Source: a virus | DNA length: 35,667 bases | Strand: one strand, 5' to 3' | IMG/VR virus record: IMGVR_UViG_3300030118_006072 | Coordinates: 548-36,214 of that record | Shown: one piece after another, positions 31,011 through 35,667 of the stretch | How positions within the stretch are numbered: the stretch's first letter is position 1 | How the letters are laid out: each line of letters begins with the position of its first letter | Made by a program: the position numbers and the translations under genes | Notes under the pieces: model-generated | Databases searched by the model: none | What the model was told of the DNA's origin: nothing | The model's input: only the letters and a program-made list of their open reading frames with translations

Positions 31011-32336
31011 ATGCAATCTTTAAATGAAGATCTAGTAAATTTTAAAAAGAAATGGTTTGACTTTATGGGTTACACGCCACATAATGGTCAAATGAGATTG
31101 CATTATCCCAAAAAAGAGGATGCTAGGTTTTTTGTCATGGTTTGTGGTAGAAGATTTGGTAAATCTACCTCCGCAGCAATGGAAGCAACGTATTATGCCT
31201 CACAACCTAATAAAGTTATATGGCTAGTAGGACTATCTTACGATAAGGCCGATATTATGTTTCGTGAAGTGTGGAAGCGAATGGTTGTTGGTAAAGCCAA
31301 CGATATAGAGAAAGCCTCTGAAAAAGAGAGAATCATTCGGTTTAAGTGGGGCACAACAATTGAAGCTAAATCAGCAGACAACCCTGACTCATTAGTTGGG
31401 GCAGGACTTGATTTGCTTGTAATAGATGAGGCAGCTAAAGTTAAAAAAAAGGTATGGGATATGTATTTATCTCCTACTTTAGCTGACAAAAAAGATAGTA
31501 AATGCATATTTATATCTACTCCTGAAGGATTTAATTGGCTTTATGATTTATATTTGTTGGGTCAAAAAGATAAATTGTGGGAGTCGCATCAAGCACCATC
31601 TTGGGAAAATCAATTTGCTTTCCCTGAAGGTAAAGAAGATCCGTTTCTTGTAGAAAGAAAAAGAAATATGTCTAAGGAGATGTTTGACCAGGAGTTTAAG
31701 GCTGCATTTACTTCGTTTGAAGGCAGAGTATATCCATTTGATAGGCAAAAAGATGTAGGTAGTTATCCTTATAATCCAAATTATCCTACATTTTGCTCAA
31801 TTGACTTTGGGTATAGAATGCCTGCTGTTGGTTGGTTTCAAGTATATAAAGTTAATGGAATAGAGCACATAAATATGATTGACGAAATATTGCACGAAAA
31901 AAATATAAAAACAGATGAGCTGGCAAAAAGAATACTTAGTAAAAAATATAATGTTAGAGCTTATTATGGTGACCCAGCAGGTATGCAAGCTCAAGGACAA
32001 TCGGGATTAGGAGATATTGAAATTTTTAGACGTAACGGAATAGATGTTAGAACAATTAGAGATAAAACATCTAGAAATATTGCTTCAGGTATCTCTCATG
32101 TTAGAGGATATATTGAAGATGCCAACAACGAGAGATTTTTGCATTTGGATTATAAATGTCAAGGAATGGCGCAAGACCTTGAAACCTATAGGTATCCTGA
32201 GGCTACTGATAACAAAGAATTAAAACCAACTCCAATAAAAGACGGAAATTCTGACCATGGATGTGATATGTTAAGATATTTTTTCATTAATAGATTTCCA
32301 ATTAAAAATAGAAAATTAAATGTGAGGTCTAGATGA
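31011..32336 (+). CDS. terL: Terminase large subunit
   Basis: The motor and nuclease that packages DNA into proheads. The ATPase half has a Walker A CGRRFGKS (residues 45-52) and a Walker B LLVIDE (135-140). The C-terminal nuclease half has an RNase H-like SIDFGYRMP, YYGDPAGMQ and NSDHGCDMLRYFF, providing the acidic residues for metal-dependent cutting. The ATG at 31011 follows AGGA; the longer reading from 30945 would run through the promoter. It is translationally linked to the portal gene by a four-base overlap. No small subunit is next to it. Confidence 0.95.
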   Translation: MQSLNEDLVNFKKKWFDFMGYTPHNGQMRLHYPKKEDARFFVMVCGRRFGKSTSAAMEATYYASQPNKVIWLVGLSYDKADIMFREVWKRMVVGKANDIEKASEKERIIRFKWGTTIEAKSADNPDSLVGAGLDLLVIDEAAKVKKKVWDMYLSPTLADKKDSKCIFISTPEGFNWLYDLYLLGQKDKLWESHQAPSWENQFAFPEGKEDPFLVERKRNMSKEMFDQEFKAAFTSFEGRVYPFDRQKDVGSYPYNPNYPTFCSIDFGYRMPAVGWFQVYKVNGIEHINMIDEILHEKNIKTDELAKRILSKKYNVRAYYGDPAGMQAQGQSGLGDIEIFRRNGIDVRTIRDKTSRNIASGISHVRGYIEDANNERFLHLDYKCQGMAQDLETYRYPEATDNKELKPTPIKDGNSDHGCDMLRYFFINRFPIKNRKLNVRSR

Positions 32337-33637
32337 CAGTAGAAGAAATTATTAAAGATTCAGTAAGCGTAGCAAAGCTTGTAAACGCAAAAGCAAGAAG
32401 GGAAGAGGTTTACAAATTGCTTGACTATTACTCAGGTAGTGAAACTCATAAATATATAGATGGGTATTTTGATGCAGATGCTTTTAGAGAAATTCCTCTG
32501 TATGAAGCTAATTTTACAAAAAGATTTATAAATAAGATGTCAAGAATATATACAGTAGGTGCAAATCGAATTGTAAATAACCAATATGACATTTTAACTA
32601 GAAAAAAAGATGCAAGAATGAAGCATATCGAAAGAATGACTAGGCTTTGTGGGTCTATAGCAACGCAAGTTATTTTTAGAGATGATATGGATCAGCCTTG
32701 CTTTGATTATAAGCCAGTATATTATTTTGACGTGCATATGGGAGAAAATCCCTTTGTTCCTGAGGCTATAACTTATCCTATAATGCAAAATGTAAGTGAC
32801 ATTAGTTATTCTGAAAAATTAATGTATGCATATTGGGATAAAGGCAGGCATGTCAAGTTTGACGAAGATGGTAATATATTAGAGGAATTCGATCATGGTT
32901 ATGGAATTATACCATTTTTATTTACACATAGAGAAGAGCAGTTAGATAGTTTTTTTGTTGAGGGGGCTAATGATATTGTTAATTGCAATGAACAAGTAAA
33001 TATTACTATGACTGAACTACAATTAGGCCTTAGATTCCAAATGTTTGGTCAACCATATGTAACTGGGGTCTATAGTGACAAAGGTATGAAGAGAACAGGT
33101 AGTGATCAGATTTTAGACCTTCCTGAGGGCTCAAGCTTTGGAATAGAAGCACCTCAAGGTGATATTATGTCTGTAATAGAAAGTGTAAAGTTCCAAGTGG
33201 ACTTAGTTGCACAAAATAATCATTTATATGTGCAGTTTGCCCAAGATGGAGGTGAAGTTCCATCTGGTATTGCACTTAAAATTAAAGACTTAGAAAGATT
33301 TGAAGATTATCAAGACGATTTAGAGCTTTGGCATTTATATGAGAAAGAATTATATGAGGTTGAGCGAAATATCGCTGAATACAATGGTTTTTCTATGCCA
33401 AGGGAATTGAGAATTGATTTTAATGAGCCTGAGTATCCCAAAACAGTTACAGACCAAATATTGTTAGACAATCATAGACTTGAAAAGAATATGGTTACAG
33501 AAGCAGGATTGTTGATGGAATACAATAAAGACTTAACAAAAGAGGAGGCAGAATCAATTGTCGAAGAAAATAGACAAAAAAACCAAAAACTCTCAATCTT
33601 TGAAACAATTCGTAATCAAACTCAAAGAACTGAATAA
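32333..33637 (+). CDS. Portal protein (SPP1-like)
   Basis: A 434-residue protein following the terminase by an ATGA overlap. It has characteristic portal features: an N-terminal YYSGSETHK, NFTKRFINKMSRIYTVGANR, the VPSGIALKIKDLERFED motif near residue 305-322 and a C-terminal acidic/basic helical tail (LTKEEAESIVEENRQKNQKL). It forms the twelve-fold ring through which DNA enters and leaves the head and that binds terminase and the neck. Only the canonical SPP1-type features are visible by eye; an exact subfamily cannot be given. Confidence 0.9.
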   Translation: MTVEEIIKDSVSVAKLVNAKARREEVYKLLDYYSGSETHKYIDGYFDADAFREIPLYEANFTKRFINKMSRIYTVGANRIVNNQYDILTRKKDARMKHIERMTRLCGSIATQVIFRDDMDQPCFDYKPVYYFDVHMGENPFVPEAITYPIMQNVSDISYSEKLMYAYWDKGRHVKFDEDGNILEEFDHGYGIIPFLFTHREEQLDSFFVEGANDIVNCNEQVNITMTELQLGLRFQMFGQPYVTGVYSDKGMKRTGSDQILDLPEGSSFGIEAPQGDIMSVIESVKFQVDLVAQNNHLYVQFAQDGGEVPSGIALKIKDLERFEDYQDDLELWHLYEKELYEVERNIAEYNGFSMPRELRIDFNEPEYPKTVTDQILLDNHRLEKNMVTEAGLLMEYNKDLTKEEAESIVEENRQKNQKLSIFETIRNQTQRTE

Positions 33638-33791
33638 GTTTGATTTAGTTGTAGAAGGTAATATCGAAGAAGTAATCGCAGACCCAAAAGCGTGGGCAGA
33701 AAAAACTGCTGAAACTATTTTAGCTAAAGAATCCGACCGAATAAAGAAAGCAAAGCAATTAGGAGAAGATTTTGCAAATAAAATCCGTTAA
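33558..33791 (+). CDS. Small Lys-rich protein overlapping portal end (77 aa)
   Basis: It starts with TTG, and a strong GAGGAGG (33542-33548) inside the portal gene lies nine bases before it, so this non-ATG start is probably used. The protein is basic and helical (KKIDKKTKNSQSLKQFVIKL; DRIKKAKQLGEDFANKI). The overlap with the portal gene (80 bases) and the next gene (20 bases) indicates a compact operon. No family was recognised; a head morphogenesis or scaffold-like role is likely by context. Confidence 0.55.
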   Translation: MSKKIDKKTKNSQSLKQFVIKLKELNKFDLVVEGNIEEVIADPKAWAEKTAETILAKESDRIKKAKQLGEDFANKIR

Positions 33792-34317
33792 AATATCTTT
33801 TGACCCAAAAAAACTTGAAAAACAGTTAAAAACTAGTATAATTGATAATACAATGCAAGAATATACAGATATGGTTGCAAAAACCACCAAATCTGATTTA
33901 GAAGCAGGTAAAGATATTTATGGTAAAAAGTTTGAACGAATAACTCCAGTTACAAAAGAAATTAGGCAACTAAGAGGCTTTACAGGTACAAAGCCACTAA
34001 TTCAATCTGGTGATATGAAAAATTCCATCAAAAGCAAAAAATTAGGTAAAAATAAATATGCAATAGAAGCTAATTCTTATGGAAATAGATCTAATAAAAA
34101 CGTACATCAAACTGGATTTAGGCTAAGTGGTGGAATAAAGCAAGAACAGCCTTATATCGAAGACGTGCATTACAACTTTTCAAAAGTTGGTAAGATACCT
34201 GCAAGACCTTGGTTTCCAGATCAAGATAGTGTTGAGGGTTCTCAGACTATAAACGATAAATTTGAATTGATAGCTAAAAGATATTTTAATAAATTTAATA
34301 AAGCATTTAAAAAGTGA
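33772..34317 (+). CDS. Phage virion morphogenesis protein (gpG-like)
   Basis: It starts with TTG six bases after AGGAG (33761-33765). The sequence has the pattern of the Mu gpG/tail-completion family: a helical N-terminus, PLIQSGDMKNSI, then NVHQTGFRLSGG and KIPARPWFP at about residue 140-146, followed by a helical tail. Such proteins help complete head and tail joining. It is placed between the portal operon and the MuF-like gene. The conserved PARPWF is especially convincing. Confidence 0.75.
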   Translation: MQIKSVKISFDPKKLEKQLKTSIIDNTMQEYTDMVAKTTKSDLEAGKDIYGKKFERITPVTKEIRQLRGFTGTKPLIQSGDMKNSIKSKKLGKNKYAIEANSYGNRSNKNVHQTGFRLSGGIKQEQPYIEDVHYNFSKVGKIPARPWFPDQDSVEGSQTINDKFELIAKRYFNKFNKAFKK

Positions 34318-34324
34318 GGAACAA

Positions 34325-34846
34325 TTGGCTGAACTAGAGGAGATATATAATGAAGAAGGCGAAGAACAAGAAAACAATACTCTCTTATGGGCTGCTCTCG
34401 GATTATCTTTTGGAATCGATATTTTCGTTTCAAGAATTAATCGTGAGATTGAAGTATCACGAGGAGCAGGAATGGATGATGCAGCAATCATCGGAGCTCT
34501 CGCTGGGGATCTTTCTACCAATGGAAGAATCTTTGGGGAGTTCAGAAATGCTATCAAATCAGCAGTTGTACTTGGAGTTATGCAAGGTTTTAGAGTCGGA
34601 CAGGATAACATTTATGGGGATAGCCTAAATTTTAAGTGGGTTTCTGTAGGTTCACCAAGAATATGTCCTGATTGCGAAGAGCGTGTAGGATCTATACGAA
34701 CATGGAACGAATGGGAACAACTAGGAGTCCCAGCAAGTGGATTTTCGGTCTGTAAGGAATATTGTTATTGCCAATTAATACCTGCTGACTACCCAATAGA
34801 TGATTTTGTCATCGTAGAGGGTATAGGCGCAGAAAGAACTCGATAA
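34325..34846 (+). CDS. MuF-like head morphogenesis protein
   Basis: It starts with TTG after GTGAGG. Its C-terminal part shows the MuF-type signature: PRICPDCEERVG, WEQLGVPASGF and CKEYCYCQLIP, a zinc-binding motif of four to five cysteines at about residue 117-150. The N-terminal half is helical (AIIGALAGDL; AVVLGVMQGF). MuF proteins assist capsid assembly near the portal and may be packaged. It ends the right-hand plus block directly against the convergent small genes. Confidence 0.8.
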   Translation: MAELEEIYNEEGEEQENNTLLWAALGLSFGIDIFVSRINREIEVSRGAGMDDAAIIGALAGDLSTNGRIFGEFRNAIKSAVVLGVMQGFRVGQDNIYGDSLNFKWVSVGSPRICPDCEERVGSIRTWNEWEQLGVPASGFSVCKEYCYCQLIPADYPIDDFVIVEGIGAERTR

Positions 34847-35032
34847 TTACTTTAAATCACCACCAACATGAAACTTTAAGCTATCTTTTTCTAGCTTTTT
34901 GACCTTTTTTTCAAGTTTTTTAACTTTTTTATCCAAAATATTGTCATTTTCTACATAATCAAGGACTTTTTCTAACTTAAACTGTTTAGCTATCGCTTTT
35001 ATCGCTAGATTTATTATCATCTTTTGTAGCAT
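34847..35032 (-). CDS. Small Lys-rich coiled-coil protein (61 aa)
   Basis: The product has a hydrophobic helix start (IINLAIKAIAKQFKLEKVLD) and a highly charged coiled coil (DKKVKKLEKKVKKLEKDSLK). A GGAGG lies six bases before the ATG, a convincing site. The stop abuts the end of the MuF-like gene on the other strand with no gap. It overlaps the next upstream gene by 47 bases in another frame. Family unknown. Confidence 0.55.
   Translation of the reverse strand: MLQKMIINLAIKAIAKQFKLEKVLDYVENDNILDKKVKKLEKKVKKLEKDSLKFHVGGDLK
34878..34900 (+). terminator. Possible terminator of terminase-portal operon
   Basis: AAGCTA (34878-34883) can pair with TAGCTT (34892-34897) with an 8-base loop and T-tract TTTTT continuing to 34900, followed by further T-runs. 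The stem is only six pairs and lies inside an opposite-strand gene, so the call is weak. Confidence 0.35.
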
Positions 35033-35213
35033 TCTGTTCCTCCGCTTTTTTCTTCATCTCTGCCTCTTTTTCTACTAAGAATTTTTTAAATTCCACCTCA
35101 TCTCCCTTAAAATCTATATATGCTCCTAATAAATTAAAGCATTTTGTAATAGTTTGAGTTAGATAAGTTATTTGCTGATCTCTATCCTTGTTTGTTATTT
35201 TAGGTTTTGTCAT
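34986..35213 (-). CDS. Small charged protein (75 aa)
   Basis: It starts with a basic N-terminus, then ITYLTQTITKCFNLLGAYID, which resembles a helical packing motif, and a very acidic/basic tail (AEMKKKAEEQNATKDDNKSS and more). GAGGA precedes the ATG. Coiled-coil and low-complexity features suggest a small interaction or scaffold-like protein. It overlaps the downstream 61-residue gene, and both have good ribosome-binding sites, so both may be translated. Confidence 0.5.
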   Translation of the reverse strand: MTKPKITNKDRDQQITYLTQTITKCFNLLGAYIDFKGDEVEFKKFLVEKEAEMKKKAEEQNATKDDNKSSDKSDS

Positions 35214-35228
35214 ATTATCCTCTTTTTT

Positions 35229-35429
35229 TTACCAAAGACTTTGTTTGGCTCTTTGGTTTCGTTTTTTATAGTATTCTGATACACATTTTGCGCATCTACT
35301 CTTATTTGCCCCGTAATCTGTAGGCTTTAGAATTTTTTTACAAGCGTTACACTCAATTCCTCCGTCTTTAAACCTACTTTTGTACTTTTTTTCTTGCCAT
35401 AGGTCGTAGCCGCTTTTCATTACATCCAT
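35229..35429 (-). CDS. Zinc-finger-like protein (66 aa)
   Basis: Two cysteine pairs, CNAC at residues 27-30 and CAKC at 46-49, fit a single zinc site. The chain is otherwise basic (YKKRNQRAKQ). The sequence ACKKILKPTDYG ... SRCAKC recalls small HNH-associated or recombination-endonuclease-VII-like zinc modules, but the catalytic part is missing. It lies in the leftward small-gene group at the right end. AGGA precedes the ATG. Confidence 0.55.
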   Translation of the reverse strand: MDVMKSGYDLWQEKKYKSRFKDGGIECNACKKILKPTDYGANKSRCAKCVSEYYKKRNQRAKQSLW

Positions 35430-35451
35430 TTTCCTATTTCTCCATACATTT

Positions 35452-35580
35452 TTATGATATACTTTCGGAGTTTTTCTTCAATTCTTTTTTTCTTAGCTTC
35501 TGTCTTCGCTTCCATAGCTTTATTGCTTCTCTTCGCTTTTTGCGATTCATTTTTCTTAACTTTGCTTTTCTGTTTGGCAT
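35452..35580 (-). CDS. Small arginine/lysine-rich protein (42 aa)
   Basis: A short gene whose product starts MPNRKAKLRKMNRKKRREAI and continues KLWKRRQKLRKKELKK. It is the type of tiny basic peptide widely seen in marine phages. There is a purine-rich stretch GGTGA upstream of the ATG. It sits between the 66-residue zinc protein and the truncated zinc ribbon, in the same direction. The extreme charge suggests nucleic-acid binding; otherwise unknown. Confidence 0.45.
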   Translation of the reverse strand: MPNRKAKLRKMNRKKRREAIKLWKRRQKLRKKELKKNSESIS

Positions 35581-35585
35581 TCAAA

Positions 35586-35667
35586 TCACCATTTCCCTAC
35601 AGGGCACTTCATCATCTTTAATTTTGCCTTTATATTCATAAAACATCCACATTTACTACAACCTAGC
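35586..35667 (-). CDS. Truncated zinc-ribbon protein (C-terminal end only)
   Basis: The minus strand at the window edge reads GCSKCGCFMNIKAKLKMMKC then PVGKW and stop. The pattern C-x2-CGCF-x-x-K-x-K ... KCPxGKW is a zinc ribbon that I know as frequent in T4-like and marine phage proteins. At least one more Cys pair must lie beyond the edge, or the visible Cys pairs form the whole site. The start is outside the window, so the size is unknown. Confidence 0.6.
   Translation of the reverse strand, partial: LGCSKCGCFMNIKAKLKMMKCPVGKW

Noticed and set aside
1-35667. Circular closure of the window
   Set aside because: No terminal direct repeat is visible; joining the ends leaves the edge gene with only an unsupported TTG start. 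It remains possible but unproved.

Overview
This A+T-rich window is almost entirely the genome, or most of the genome, of a tailed phage with a long non-contractile (siphovirus-like) tail. It carries a terminase large subunit, an SPP1-like portal, MuF-like and gpG-like morphogenesis proteins, scaffold, major capsid protein, a major tail protein, a lambda-style G/GT frameshift pair, a 1594-residue tape measure and a very large tail hub. No integrase, tRNA, CRISPR array or insertion sequence was seen. No DNA polymerase, primase or replicative helicase was recognised, so part of the genome may lie outside the window, or replication may depend on the host.

Layout. (1) 1-5562, plus strand: early and DNA-metabolism genes. 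These are small orphan proteins, a strong terminator (1267-1324), a 366-bp gene-free stretch with a striking pseudoknot-like fold, then an XRE regulator, PD-(D/E)XK nuclease, SSB-like protein, small proteins, a C5 cytosine methyltransferase and an Hjc-like nuclease. (2) 30917 down to 5647, minus strand: one long late block. It runs scaffold, capsid, small protein, GH24 endolysin, zinc-ribbon phosphoesterase, membrane proteins (one MscS-like), fibre-like proteins, small basic proteins, neck and tail proteins, tape measure, hub and two tail-tip proteins, ending at a terminator at 5590-5617. (3) 31011-34846, plus strand: terminase, portal and morphogenesis genes, divergent from the late block across a 93-bp spacer that holds a perfect 22-bp palindrome. 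(4) 35667-34847, minus strand: tiny basic or zinc-binding proteins convergent with block 3. The last one is cut by the window edge.

Host. The hub protein carries several GCTD-type calcium/cysteine repeats and ends in a complete type I dockerin. The next gene has a cohesin-like domain. Such modules are, from general knowledge, typical of surface and secreted proteins of marine bacteria such as Marinimicrobia (SAR406) and Bacteroidota. Nearly every gene here has a strong Shine-Dalgarno sequence and several TATAAT boxes occur, which argues against Bacteroidota, whose mRNAs mostly lack such sites. A marine host with conventional sigma-70 and SD signals is my best guess; this is inference.

How it works together. 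The XRE protein may control its own promoter and perhaps the divergent late promoters, since TTGTA half-sites occur at both. The nuclease, SSB and Hjc-like protein would serve recombination and replication, and the methyltransferase would protect DNA from restriction. Block 3 packages DNA into heads made by block 2. The tail ends in a hub and tip proteins whose dockerin/cohesin-like pair could be an assembly or adsorption device, the most novel feature of the window.
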